DNA of 64,000 nt, taken from positions 13,604,983 through 13,668,982 of the forward strand of contig NC_063050.1 in the NCBI RefSeq assembly GCF_018812025.1. The letters are read 5' to 3'. The notes beneath the pieces are model-generated. The model was not told where the DNA came from and ran no database searches. It worked only from the letters and a program-made list of their open reading frames with translations. The position numbers were made by a program, and so were the translations under genes. Positions 1 through 11,877 of the stretch are shown piece after piece (position 1 is the stretch's first letter; each line of letters opens with the position of its first letter). Source of the DNA: Megalobrama amblycephala. Lineage: Eukaryota > Chordata > Actinopteri > Cypriniformes > Xenocyprididae.

Positions 1-545
1 TCTATTCTATTCTACTTTATTCTTATATGTTCTAATCTAGTCTGTTACATTCTGTTCTATTCTATTATGTCATACTACAATATATTATATCTTATACTAT
101 TATATGCCACATTCTATTCTATTCTATTCTACTTTATTCTTATATGTTCTAATCTAGTTTGTTACATTCTGTTCTGTTGAATTCTATAATATTATGCTAA
201 ATATTTTTTATATCTTATGCTATTATATGCCACATTCTATTCTATTCTATTCTATTCTACTTTATTCTTATATGTTCTAATCTAGTCTGTAACATTCTGT
301 TCTGTTGAATTATATAATATTATACTAAATGTTTTATATCTTATACTATTATATGCCACATTCTATTGTATTCTATTGTATTTCTGTTCTATTATTTTGT
401 TATGTTTTAATCTAGTCTGTTACATTCTGTTCTGTTCTATTATGTCATACTACAATATATTATATCTTATGCTATTATATGCCACATTCTATTCTATTCT
501 ATTCTATTCTATTCTATTCTATTCTATTCTGCTACATTCTAGCTC
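1..545. repeat. TTCTA-rich satellite with a higher-order period
   Basis: The stretch is built from the pentamer TTCTA and variants. A longer unit of roughly 120 bp recurs about four to five times; each contains a pentamer run, then TTATATGTTCTAATCTAGT, then an AT-rich piece with TATATGCCACATTC. The array runs off the left edge of the window. The long reading frame across it is an artefact of the repeat. Confidence 0.85.
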
Positions 546-775
546 TGTTCTTTTGTGCTGTTGTTCTAAACTCCATTCTATTTATACTGCTGAAGTTTTA
601 AGTCAGTATAACTTCAGTAAAAGTTAGTTATACAATGCTATGCTTCCTGCTATGTATGTAGGTCACTAACAACACTTTTCTGAGGCGATAAATACTACAA
701 ATCCAAAAATAAAGGGGGATGGTTAAGGATTAACGGCTGGACTGCATTACCCATAACTCCTCGCGAAGCTCTCAG

Positions 776-783
776 TGACGTCA
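776..783. promoter_or_regulatory. Perfect cAMP-response element palindrome (TGACGTCA)
   Basis: An exact TGACGTCA octamer lies in a locally GC-richer stretch (about 720-1000), followed 216 bp later by a good splice donor (GAG|GTAAGC at 999/1000). Full-length CRE palindromes near transcription starts bind CREB/ATF factors. I infer that this is a promoter, probably of the peli1 gene on the + strand; the sequence alone does not prove which gene it serves. Confidence 0.4.
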
Positions 784-799
784 GCTCTCACGCTTTGTA

Positions 800-999
800 G
801 ACAGAAGCAAAGTGAATCTGGAGGTCTGTCAGTGCACTGAGACTGCTGGGGACATCCTGCCTCACTCCTTACATGATTTTATTTTATACAAGCAGAACGA
901 CTGTTGTCATTTATTTCCGACACTACCCGAGTCAGTCCAGCTGGAGTTTCTTTAGTTGGGCGCGTGTCTGAGAGGGCTCACTAAAAAGTCTAATTAGAG
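800..999 (+). other. Candidate 5' non-coding exon of the Pellino gene
   Basis: The first coding exon of peli1 has an intron-type acceptor (CTTTGCAG, ending at 11778) 99 bases before its ATG, so an upstream non-coding exon must exist. The best donor I see next to promoter-like sequence is GAG|GTAAGC at 999/1000. The left boundary is not visible and 800 is only a guess. A first intron of about 10.8 kb would follow. Confidence 0.3.
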
Positions 1000-1005
1000 G
1001 TAAGC

Positions 1006-2339
1006 TGTTACCTTCAGTGAATGGAAATTAAAGCACTGTAATGCAATCCGGGCACATTTTTGGTGATGTCTGTGCACATTTTGACATATATTTATTATGC
1101 AAACATTTGCAATAATTTTGCAACATGTTTCATTAAACTACATTAACTAGAAATTAACTAAACTAAAATAAATCATAATAATATTAGTCTACGAAATATG
1201 CCTAAATACTCTGTGTCTGTATAATATAACCTTCATATGATTCAGATGAAGAAAAAAAAAAGTTTAAAAGAGTTAAATGCTCCTCTTTACTTAAAGTGCC
1301 AACTTTAAATTCTTTCTTCTATCGAATATTAAAATATGAATCCCTTATAGGCTAGATAAAATAATCATGCAAAATCCTGTTTCTTTGTGGTGGGATGGTG
1401 TGCTTTGGTTGTCAGTGATTGACCAGCAGCGTTGATTGATGGACAGCTGTCGGCAAATTTGTCATGATATTGTGTGATTATCAGCGTTAATATCAGAGGT
1501 TTGAATGTAGCTGGACTTTATAAAGAAGCGCTTCGTGTTTCTGAGTGTGTCCGAAGAGGCTCCGGATCTTCATCCGGCTCAATCCTCCTTCAGGCGCGCG
1601 AATCTGTGCACTACTGAACCATCTTGACTCTCATTTCTGAGATTACAAAATCAATTTAAACTTGTCAGGCAATGATAGAATTACAAAAACTGTGATATCT
1701 TCATATTAGCCATTGTCATCAAAAATAAATAGGCTAAACAAACAGCAGATTCTGGAAAGTTCTTACAACCTTTGAAGGAGAAGTAGAAAAAAAATACTAT
1801 GAAACAGTAGAAAAATAGCTGTAGTAAAATTGTGTATTTATTGTGTATACAGAAAAGTTGTTTTATATTATTATATACAGAATATAATTCAACAATTTAC
1901 CTTATTTTACATTACATTACCCAATGTTTTCCTAAAAATAATGAAAAACACAAGCAATATAACAAAAATGCAGTAATAAATTGTTTTGTTCTTTTAATTA
2001 AAAAGCTGTTGTAAAAAATCGAACTTTTTCCTTTCACATCACTCTCTCTGAATAATGACAACAGCTTGAACGTTATATTTCCATTTTTTCACTGTTCTGT
2101 TGTGAAAATTTCCTCACTTTGCTTCATTGAAAACACTGAAATGAACAGCATTCTGTGATTTTGTGCAAACTCTCACATGCAGAAATGCATAATAAACATT
2201 CCAATTAAATTAAGTAACCTGAAACACTCCAAAAATAAAAGAATAATTTGTTAGTTGAACCAAGAATCAATTGCAGTGAATGTACAGTGGCAGTTTCATG
2301 TGAGACTCAGTTTGATAAAAAGCACATTTACTCTGTTCT

Positions 2340-2398
<59 letters not shown>

Positions 2399-3058
2399 TC
2401 CCTTCACTCTCTTTGTTCTCCTTCTTCTCTTTTGCACACTCTGTCTCCAGCTCTAGTTGACTCTCTGCTTTTGGATTTTAGGGTGTTTTCTGCTCGTCAT
2501 TTCATAATCATCAACCCCCTTGTATGTTTAATTCCACACAAAACACTCATCCCTAAACTGTGTCCAAACGAGCTGTCAGAGTCTCTCTGGGACTGACGCC
2601 TGCTATACCGGCGCGCTTGAACTGATTGTGTAAGAAGAGCGGACGAATGTAAAACCTTCTAGAAGTGAGTCGCTCTGTTATACAACATTGAGGAAACTGT
2701 GTTGTGAAACTAAGAGCTTTTTGGACAAAAAAGTAACTTATGATTTTAGAACTTATGTTTAATGTTTGAACAAATTTTGTTGAACACTTATTGAAAGGAT
2801 CAATGAGGTTCTGTTCTAAACTCAAGTTTAAAGAATCATTTATTCCAAAACAATAGAAGGAGAAATGTCTTAAATGATTGCGTCCTACTTTAATGTTTAA
2901 TGTGTTATTTTCACTTTTTTCTACTGATACATGTTTACAAGCTGCTTAATTCTTGTAATTAAACTTAAAACTTGTAATAAAAAATTACTCTTGTAAATAA
3001 AGTTAAAACTAAGTCCATAAAATGATGCCATGATGAAACCCATTAAAGGTTCTATCCC
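1006..3058. other. Non-coding stretch, presumed peli1 first intron
   Basis: Mostly AT-rich sequence with no exon-like reading frame that I can support. It contains a pure CA run and a GC-richer patch around 1540-1620 of unknown meaning. Confidence 0.5.
2343..2396. repeat. (CA)n microsatellite, about 27 units
   Basis: An uninterrupted CA dinucleotide run. The poly-His-Thr reading frames over it are not genes. Confidence 0.95.
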
Positions 3059-4486
3059 TGCATCCCAATGTTCATACTATCCATCTTAAGTAGTATGTGA
3101 GATTAGGATAAGTGTGTCCCAAAGCATTGTATGTCGAAAAGTGTATGCCAAAAGTCCCCAGATGGTCTACTATTTCCCGTAGATTTTCAAAGTGTGGATC
3201 CGTTAACACTCTGGCTGCGTTTAACTCCACTTTTAGACATACACTCGTGAACTTCCCTAAGCACTTCCCCTCTGGGAATCCCAACCGGTATTTTGAAGTG
3301 CGTTCCACTTCGTTAAGTGGGCGAGGGAAGTTCATTTGGACAGACCCTTGACCACTTGATTTTGACAGAGGGAGCGAGTACACGTGTAACATGCAGAGCA
3401 CTAGGCAGTGTTCGCGGTCGTGTTCAGTATCAAGGAAAAAGATGAAGAAGAAGCTGCTTATCATTTACGTTGTCGGAAAAGCTTCATTTAACGGTGGCAA
3501 ATAGGCAACGACTTTTGTTGCAGTTCCTATGGAAGTTGAAAATGCTCGCTCTTCTCCGCTTGCTCCGGGGCAATTTTTTGACCTGAGGGAGGGGTTCTAG
3601 CAGACCAATCACAGCGCTTCGTTGTTACATTTTTGGAAAGGTGCACATCAGGCTACGGCATAGAATTGAGGCAGAAGTACAAATCAGCCTTAATACTCGT
3701 ACCTTAAGCTGACTGTTACAGTTTATTGTATTGTAATCATTTTCATTTGTGCAATTTTTATATTTTCTCCAACTTCCCAAGCATACATAAAGGCCTATAG
3801 AATGATGTGTAAAAAATAAATTCATAAGGATAAAACTGTAAATAATAAATCAGGTCCATTGCGGATTCCAGTAATCAAGGGCTTAGTGCGTTCCATTTAA
3901 ACACAATGCAAGGGTTCCACCAGTAGTGGGCGCTCGTGCAATCAGAGCGAACGAGACAAACAAGACTCAAACACAGCCTCTAATGGCTAATATTGCCCAC
4001 AACCCATTGCGCTTTAGAGGAAGATTCAGCTCAGAACTACAAACATGTTAAAAAACTACAAACATGTTGGATGTGCATGACGGTTAAGTAAAGCGGTTTA
4101 GATAAAGGGGACTAATAATCAACATTTAACCTGATGAAATATATTTATTTAATGTTGTCCGTGTTATATTCCATCTGCAACAACAATGTGGACTTTTATG
4201 AGGATCCGTTTAGCCATTAACTTTTAAATGCACCATTATGCAAACACATGATAGAGTTCTCCTCATGAATGACCCGCTACTGGCAGATCAGCATGCTGCT
4301 TCTTTTCTTAAATTAAATGTGGAGGATTTTTAACTGTGACAAAATGATTGACAGGCCAGTTTACGGTGACAGGATGCACATAACTATGTGACAGTGCGTC
4401 CTTTAAAGAGGCAATTTAACATGATAGTATGTCCCAAAAGTGTACATACTTTCAGGGTGTAGTATAAGTAGGCGAATTGTGATGCA
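3059..4486. mobile_element. Non-autonomous terminal-inverted-repeat element, about 1.43 kb
   Basis: The left end begins TGCATCCCAATGTTC and continues with TACTATCC/AGTATG-type motifs. The right end, read on the other strand, begins TGCATCACAATTCG and continues with CTTATACTACAC. The similar ends and the lack of a transposase frame suggest a MITE-like element. A fragment of the same family appears at 63353-63453. No clean target duplication was found, so the limits are approximate. Confidence 0.45.
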
Positions 4487-5049
4487 GCATATATATGAAG
4501 AGCCTGACAGAAGCTTTATTGAAGCTTTTCTTCTAAGAGTGAAGTTTGCATTAGAATCAGAAACACTACAACAACTTTGCATTGTGCATATAAGTTTGAG
4601 ACAATAAGCCTTTGCAGCATTATCAAAACAGAGAGTTCATTCTCTATTGCACTGCTAAAAGGCTGCGGTTAAACAAACAAACGTCCAACCGTCTCTCTTA
4701 CACGTATAGATGAAGTGAATTCAGGCGCTGTAAAGCAGCACTCTCGGTCTCAGCATCGGTGTGGAGGTCGTGTGGGTGTGTGTCATAAAGGATCCTTTGT
4801 TGTTTGACAGTGAAGTCAGCCTTTGACTGGTGCGTCTGGTCGGGTGGGTCTATCCAGCGAGGGGCTTTCAGACACGGGGTGAATGAAACTCTGTGTTGAC
4901 GGAGCCACCTTCCCTCTGGAGCAAGAGGAAACACTCACACGGCCAACACCATCACATCTGACCGGCATGATTGCTTTGCTAAAGCAAGAGTCACTGTTAG
5001 ACTTGCTCATGCTTGGGTTTTTTGTCAATCTCACTTTTAAATAGGCCTG
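4487..5049. other. Non-coding stretch without recognised feature
   Basis: Short overlapping frames on the minus strand around 4700-5030 have no recognisable domain and no splice support. Nothing else stands out before the T-run at about 5049-5072. Confidence 0.4.
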
Positions 5050-5330
5050 TTTTTTTTTTTTTTTTTTTTTTTACCAATAATAACTATATTTATAGTCGGC
5101 ATAAAACAGAAGTTGAGCTATCTATTGTGACATCTATCTGAGCGAAAGAACAGATGTGGGGCGGGGCTTGATTTTGTCCATGTGGAGTTGATTGGATAGT
5201 TGTGGTTTGCTATTGGTGGATCTCATGTGATTGACAGGTTGATCCCGCCCTCGCACTAGTAAACGTCATCAGAGAAAAGAAGACATGTCGCTGCAAGAGG
5301 AAGGGGAAGTTATTTTGATTAAAGATTACA
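5050..5330. repeat. Dispersed repeat, copy 1
   Basis: Shares several blocks (GGGGCTTGATTTT, GATTGGATAGTTGTGG-type, TTGCTATTGGTGGA, CATGTGATTGACAGGTTG) with the reverse complement of 17523-17860. The two copies therefore lie in opposite orientation about 12 kb apart, one in the presumed first intron and one in the 3' UTR region of peli1. Confidence 0.6.
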
Positions 5331-5867
5331 AGGGCATATGAATTTAAAACAACGAGTGATGTGCACGAATAAATCATATATAATAAATATTACAATACTC
5401 CATTATAAAACAAGTTTTGATTGCATTGTGACTTTCAGAAGTTTATTTAGCTTAACCGTGCGAGGAAAATAATCATGACCGTTTGAAGACCGCATGAAGA
5501 CCAAGCAGAAGCCATTGTGAGTGAGCGGGTGTAGTGACAAATTGGGTCCCCCCTGAAATCGGGTCTCTATTAGGACCCCAAGTGATCCCATTTTTGCATA
5601 ACATACAGATACCGAATTAGCCTGATAGCTTAGTTTATACACGCATTTACACTTACCCTACATATATTCACAATCATCTTTAATGTAATTATGTGTTAAA
5701 TTAAGTGTTAAATGTCCAAATATTTCATCTATAAGTAAAATTTAATGATGTTCAATTATTCACTTAGGCTATTATTATTATTATTTATTAACAGTTAATC
5801 AAGTGTAAGTAATTACATTCTCTTGGTTTTACTATGCACTAATTTGTTTTCTTACGCAATATATAGT

Positions 5868-6345
5868 AACAAAGACTATAGAATAACACAAGACGCGTCA
5901 CTTGTGTTGTTTTGAATGGGAGAAAGTGCAACGCGCAATATGCGCAATAAGTCCCGCCTTCAAAATAAGAGCCAGTCGCCGACTGGTAAAGTCATCGCGT
6001 CACTGCAGTGGCCGTTAGAAGCTCCGGTTCCTATAGAAACAGTCAGACGCGCGCCTCTGAAATGAGGCACAAAAGACGCGCATTTAGGTCTGCGCATGCG
6101 CAATAGCTTGATCCAGCCTAAAAAACATAGTTTTTGTCATGATTCGAGCGTTTAGAAAAAAATGTATAAGACAGTTGTTGTCAGATTTCATTGGTGATTA
6201 CAAATATGAAATTTAATCAAAAGTTTGACAAACAACTTTGGGGAATTTAATGTTTCCCTATTCAAAGAGATAGGAGCTGCACTTGAATGCCCGAGAGGCG
6301 TTTCAAAGATGTGAAAATGACGTCTTAAAAGGACTTTGATAGTAA
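5868..6345 (+). repeat. Direct repeat copy 1 (second copy at 6960-7440)
   Basis: Begins with CAAAGACTATAGAATAACAC and shares long blocks with 6960-7440, including the AGTCCCGCCTTC, GCGCATGCGCA and GCTTGATCCAGCCT motifs, in the same order and orientation. The first copy lies just outside the left end of the 6390-7631 element and the second copy lies inside it. Confidence 0.75.
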
Positions 6346-6389
6346 GCTATGCATATTTTACAATACCATTTGTATATATAGGCTAATAA

Positions 6390-7631
6390 TTAAAGGTGCC
6401 CTAGAACATTTTTTTACAAGATGTAATATAAGTCTAAAGTGTCCCCTGAATGTGTCTGTGAAGTTTCAGCTCAAAATACCTCATAGATTTTTTTTAATAC
6501 ATTTTTTTATCTGCCTATTTTGGGGCATCATTAGAAATGTGCCGATTCAGGTTGCGGCCCCTTTAAATCCTCGCGCTCCCCACCCCCGAGCTCGCGACTG
6601 CCTTAAACATTGCACAAACAAAGTTCACACAGCTAATATAACCCTCAAAATGGATCTTTACAAAGTGTTCGTCATGCAAACTGCATGCATAAATCGGATC
6701 ATGTGAGTATAGTATTTATATGGTTGTTTACATTTGATTCTGAATGAGTTTGATAGTGCTCAAATATCGCTAAAAATATCATGTAATCATGGATCGTGTC
6801 AGTTATTATTTCTCCATCTGCCATTTTTTGCTATTGTCCTTGCTTGCTTACCTAGTCTGATGATTCAGCTGTGCACATCCAGACGTTCTGCCCTTGTCTA
6901 ATGCCTTGAACATGGCATATGCAAATATTGGGGGCGTACATATTAATGATCCTGACTGTTACCAAAGACTATAGAATAACACAAGACGTGTCACTCGTAT
7001 TGTTTTGAATAGAAGAAAGTGTAACGCGCAATATGGCGGAATAAGTCCCGCCTTCTAAATAAGAGCCAATCGCCAACTGGTAAAGTCATCACGTCACTTC
7101 AGCGGCCGTTAGAATCACCGGTTTCTATAGAAACAGTCAGACGCGTGCCTCCGAAGAGACGTGCATTTAGGTCTGCGCATGCGCATTAGCTTGATCCAGC
7201 CTGAAAAATACAGTTTTTTTGTCATGATTCGAGCGTTTAGAAGCTAAATTTATGAGCCGGTTGTTGTCAGATTTCATTGGTTATTTCAAATATGAAATTT
7301 AATCGTAAGGTTGGCGAACAGTTTTGGAGAATTCATTCAATTCAGTTTCCCCATTCAAAGAGATTGCATGATGCCCAGGATGCCCGAGAGGCGTTTCAAA
7401 GATGGCCGCCGAGTGAAATGACTTGTCTTAAAGGGACTTTGCTGTTACGTAACAGTCGGTGTTATGTTGAGATTCGCCTGTTCTTCGGAGGTCTTTTAAA
7501 CAAATGAGATTTACATAAGAAGGAGGAAACAATGGAGTTTGAGACTCACTGTATGTCATTTCCATGTACTGAAATCTTGTTATTCAACTATGCCAAGATA
7601 AATTCAATTTTCCATTCTATGGCACCTTTAA
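6390..7631. mobile_element. TTAA-bounded non-autonomous DNA transposon, 1.24 kb
   Basis: Starts TTAAAGGTGCCCTAGAAC and ends TTCTATGGCACCTTTAA, an inverted repeat with TTAA at both outer edges. Near the left end there is a motif (ACAAGATGTAATATAAGT) that also occurs at 33057 in a vps54 intron. No transposase frame is present. TTAA edges fit piggyBac-like insertion, but the family assignment is inference. Confidence 0.65.
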
Positions 7632-8868
7632 CTGACGGTTTGTGGAGACCCGATTTCGAGGGACAACATGATTTGTCATGACAACGGTTGTTTAAGAAGT
7701 GGGCGGGGTCAAAACTGCTGATTTCAGCCAATCACTTTGGCCGAACGGAGACAACATGCGATAATCCATGAAAGACGTGCACGAAAATAGATGTCCATGA
7801 TGACTATTGTAAGTTAATGTAAAATAGATAGATGGATATAAACTTTTTATTCATACATGGTTAATTCAATTTTTAGTACTACATATTAAGGTTTAATTAC
7901 GCTTTAAAAAGTTTCTTAAACGTTCGTAGATATTCAACTCCCACATGAATGTCTCTCTATCATTACTTACTATTACTTTAATAAGTGATAAGGAGATTTT
8001 CACCTGGTGGACAATAATATAACACCCTAGCAACCCCCCAGCAACTGCCTAGCTATCTTTATCTTTATCTCTCCAAACGCTACACCGGACCAGAAATCTT
8101 CGCCAAACTTGTTCACTCATATATGTGTGTGTGTATTTGGATCCTCAGAATCTGATCATAAATCACAGTTCATCATTAGCAAACATGCATACTTCAAAGA
8201 GCACAAGCCCAGAGAGGTGTGTGCCCTACATCAGCCAGTGTATACTGCGTTGCTGTGGAAACACTGCGCTGTGTTGTAGCCGGCTGGCAAGAGTGCAAAT
8301 GTCTTCTGTATTCTGAGCAAATGTCTGGCATGGATACAGGGACGAGGCCGGGGTGTGACACACATACACACACACACACAGCACATAGCACATACTGCCC
8401 TTAGGGCTGACAGTATTTGTCCTTAAGAAACATGTCTAGCTTTGTGTGGTTAAGTTAGTGTGTGTGACAGGCAGGAATGAGGTGAGGAGTTTATTCACAC
8501 TAAGTCAGAGTCTTTCTGTCAGACAGATGATTAAGTGCTTTGAGCAAGGATCAGATATCTGCACTGTTTGGGAGAGCTCTCTCTGGGTCATTCATACAGA
8601 CCTACAGGAAAGAGAGCAAGCAGATGAAGGTTTGCACTTTTACACATATAGGTGGCTTGTTGTTAGTTATGCAGTTGCTAAAAAAATGTATTACTCTGTA
8701 CACACAGCTGTTTGCATTTCTCTGCTAACTTTGTGCTTGTGTTTATGTTTGTTTTATGATTTATACTTTTGTCTGGACCAAGATAAAAAATAAATCTAAA
8801 AGTAGTCAGATTATATTACTTAAAATCTGCAATTAATTACGTTAGTAACTACAAATTTTGTCTTGTCC
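7632..8868. other. Non-coding stretch without recognised feature
   Basis: No supported exon. A short CA tract lies near 8358-8380. Several overlapping frames of 60-115 codons show no recognisable domain. Confidence 0.4.
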
Positions 8869-9149
8869 ACACAGTGTTGTGTTTACATTTGTTTTTGTTT
8901 TTTGTTTGTTTTGTTTGTTTTTTTGATTTTTGACAAATTTGTTCATTTGTCCTTGTGTTTGTAGTTGTTTGTTTGTTGGTCGATTTGTGCATGTGTATGT
9001 TTGCTGCTTTACATTTTTGTTCATTTCTTGAACAACGTTTGTTGTTTTGCTGTTTGTTTAGTTATGCTGGTATACTTATTTATGCTTATTTTTGTTTTGT
9101 TTGTTTGTTGCTTTGCAATCATTTTTGTAGATTTGTGCTTGTTTTTGGA
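8869..9149. repeat. T/G-rich degenerate minisatellite, left block
   Basis: Dominated by TTTGTTTGTT-type units with TTGCTTTGCA and GATTTGTGCTTG variants; almost all purines on this strand are G. The same repeat resumes at 10677, so it appears to have been interrupted by the transposons between. Confidence 0.75.
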
Positions 9150-9805
9150 CCAGGCGCAAAGCAATGCCAGGCGCGATGCAAGTGTTTTTTGCTAGTTTCA
9201 GCCCGACGCAGTTATCATTTTCACATCCAGCGCCATGTTGTTTAAATAGCAAATACACTCGCGCCCATTTGTTCGCCCATGGGTGTGCTGGTCTGAAAAC
9301 GAGGTGTGTTCAGGTGCATTGTTGGCGTGTTGCTATTTTGAGTAAACTGAAAACGACTGCGCCATTGACCAACTGAAACCTGGTCTAAAGTCAATGGCGC
9401 AATATTTGTTTTGTTGTTTAAAGAGTGTGTTAGTAATATGCGCCTATATGCGGGAGCACAACGCACGTACACTCTGCTTGTTACACTCACAGGGACACGC
9501 AGCAGCACACAAACATGCCAAATATTAAAAATCAAAGGATTCCTCTCTGTAGAACCATTCAGTCTTTCCGCTTGCAAATTCCACCATGTAAATAGCGAAT
9601 CTGCCATGGTGCAAGCGCACATGGCTTTTAAAGGGAATGGGAGATGAGACTGTGATTGGTTTATTGCATGTTACGCCGAAAACACACCCATGACTGATTA
9701 AGAGACTAGGGACAACCCTTTTAGACCATGTGCCGGGTGCGCCAACCATTTTTCTCGTCGTTAAACTAGCAAAAGAGGATTCGGACACAGCCTAGTGCAA
9801 CATAA
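9150..9805 (-). mobile_element. Partial DNA transposon copy, inverted relative to the next element
   Basis: Most of this segment is the reverse complement of 9850-10560. Matching blocks include CACATGGTCTAAAAGGGTTG, TCATGGGTGTGTTTT and GGCAGATTCGCTATTTACAT in the right copy. It lacks the complete AGGGCCC-type end seen in its neighbour. Frames here on both strands are repeat artefacts. Confidence 0.7.
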
Positions 9806-10676
9806 AGGGCCCAATTTAAGCGCAAGGTCTAAAGCACACGGCGCAGGTGCACTTAGGGCTTGTCCGAATCCTCTTTTGCTAGTTTAACGACATGAAAAAT
9901 GGTCGCCGCGCCTGGCACATGGTCTAAAAGGGTTGTCCCTAGTCTCTTAATGAGTCATGGGTGTGTTTTGGGCGTAACGTGCAATAAACCAATCAGAGTC
10001 TCATCTCCCATTCCCTTTAAAAGGCAGTTGCACTCGCGCCATGGCAGATTCGCTATTTACATGGTGGAATTTGCAAGCGGAAAGACTGAACACTTCTCTA
10101 GCGAGGAAATGGTTCTGCTCGTGCGTGAGCAGACAATCTACGGGACAAACCGGATTCCACCAAAGCACTTTTATCTTTATGCACACAATAATAATCTTTT
10201 ACATTGTAATCTTTTTATTTTTAATATTTGGCATGTTTGTGTTCTGCTGCATGTCCCTGTGTGTGTAACAAGCAGAATGTACACGCGTTGCGCACCCACA
10301 TAGGCAAATATTACTAACGCACCCTTTAAATAACAAAAATAATTTTGCTGGTCAATGGCGCAGTCGTTTTCAGTTGCCTCAAAATAGCAACACGCCAACA
10401 ATGTGCCTGAACACACCTCTTTTTCAGACCAGGACGCCCATGAGCAAACAGATGGGTGCGAGTGCATTTGCTATTTAGACAATGTGGCGCAGGATGCGAA
10501 AATGATAACTGCATTGGGCTGAAACTTGCGTCGCGCCTGGCGTTGCATTGCACTGGGTGTATGATAGGGCCCAAAGGATGCAAGTTGCAGTTAAAAATCA
10601 CTGAAGAAGATCCGGACACGCCCTAAGTGCACCTGCGTCTTCAGACCATGTGCCTAAATCGTTCAAATAGGGCCCT
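9806..10676 (+). mobile_element. Complete TIR element with AGGGCCC ends, about 0.87 kb
   Basis: The left end AGGGCCCAATTTAAGCGC and the right end (read on the other strand) AGGGCCCTATTTGAACG form an inverted repeat of about 65 bp, which also shares GCAGGTGCACTTAGGGC and TGTCCG. The two ends diverge at scattered positions, so the insertion is not recent. No transposase is encoded. Together with 9150-9805 it forms a long foldback structure. Confidence 0.7.
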
Positions 10677-11270
10677 TTGTGTGTCTTTGTTGTTTTTATA
10701 GCTCATTTAAGTTTGTGGATTTGTAATTGTTGTTTTGTTGTGTTGTTCATGTCGATTTGGAATTGTATTTGTTTGTTGGTTGGTTAGTTTGTGCTGTGTT
10801 ACATTTTTATGTTTGTTTGTGTGTTTGTTTTCGTTTGTTGCTTTGTAGTTTGTTGAGTTGTGCTGGTGTGTGTGTGTTTGATGTTTGATTAGGAATTGTG
10901 TTTGTTTGCTGGTTAATTTGTGCATGTGTACATTTTCATTTATGTTTAATTTTTTGCTTTGCACTTTGCTGCTTAGCACATTTCTTTATGTTTTCTTTGG
11001 TTTGGTTTGTTGCATTGCACTTGTGTTTGTTGATTTGTGCTTGTGTGTGTTGCTTTGCATGTTTATTTATGTTTTGTTTGTTTGTTGCTTAGCAATTGTT
11101 GAAAAATTGTGCTTGTGTGTGTGTTGGTTTAAACATTTATTTATGGTTGTTTTATAGTTTTGTTTACACTGGTGTTTGTTTGTTTGTTTGTTTTGCCAAC
11201 CACCTGTTTTATTTGTTACTTGATTTGCGTTTATGATAGAGTTTGTGTTTTGCACTAGCACTGTCATTTG
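10677..11270. repeat. T/G-rich degenerate minisatellite, right block
   Basis: Continues the TTTGTTTGTTGC / TGCTTGTGTGTG pattern of 8869-9149 after the inverted transposon pair. The strand is strongly depleted in A and C. The long Cys/Leu/Phe-rich frames are a consequence of this composition. Confidence 0.75.
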
Positions 11271-11877
11271 CGGCTGTAAAAGTTGATGTTTTTGAGTCGG
11301 AAACAGGGATGTCTGTCGCCTGCTATTTTTATGTTTGTGGTTTTTATCGCGTGCCAGCATCGACTGACTTTTCATGACCGCTTGACCCTGAAGGAGCAAA
11401 ACAACACTGATGCCAACCCACACTGAGAGGAAGTGAAACCATCTCAGCGATATTTGTGGAAGACCTCCTGCTTCATATTTGAAGACCTCATTATTTGCTT
11501 GTGTGCTATTGAACTTTTTTGTTTATATTCTCTTTCTATAATGTTTGCGGATTTTTATTGTTTTTTGCTCTGTTTTGGTGCAGTATAGACTCAATGGCGC
11601 CTCCCTACAGGTGGGAATAAGACTAACATTCGAGGCATTAGATTTTGTGCTACTTTAAAAGGCATGTGTTCGGAGAACAAACTAAACTGTGAATCATCAG
11701 AGGCATCTGTTGCTTAGTCATTCGTTTAGGGACACAGATTAACATAACCTGCTTTTTTGTGTTTTCGTGTCTTTGCAGATGTTTTCTGGTGAGGCTGTGA
11801 TGGTGGAGCACTGAGGAAGTTAGATCAAAGATCAAAAGACAAAAAAGCTGAAATATTTCAGAGGAAGTCTTTGAGCG

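Noticed and set aside
376..627. Hydrophobic open frame over the TTCTA satellite
   Set aside because: It is a translation of the pentamer repeat, with no exon signals or known domain.
2248..2596. Poly-His-Thr open frames
   Set aside because: They read through the CA microsatellite; there is no supporting structure.
3072..3464. 130-codon minus-strand frame
   Set aside because: It lies in a TIR element, has no recognised domain, and a competing frame on the other strand is equally open.
9242..10303. Several similar open frames of 78-134 codons on both strands
   Set aside because: They are the same sequence read in the two arms of the inverted transposon pair; they resemble each other because the DNA does, and match no transposase I know.
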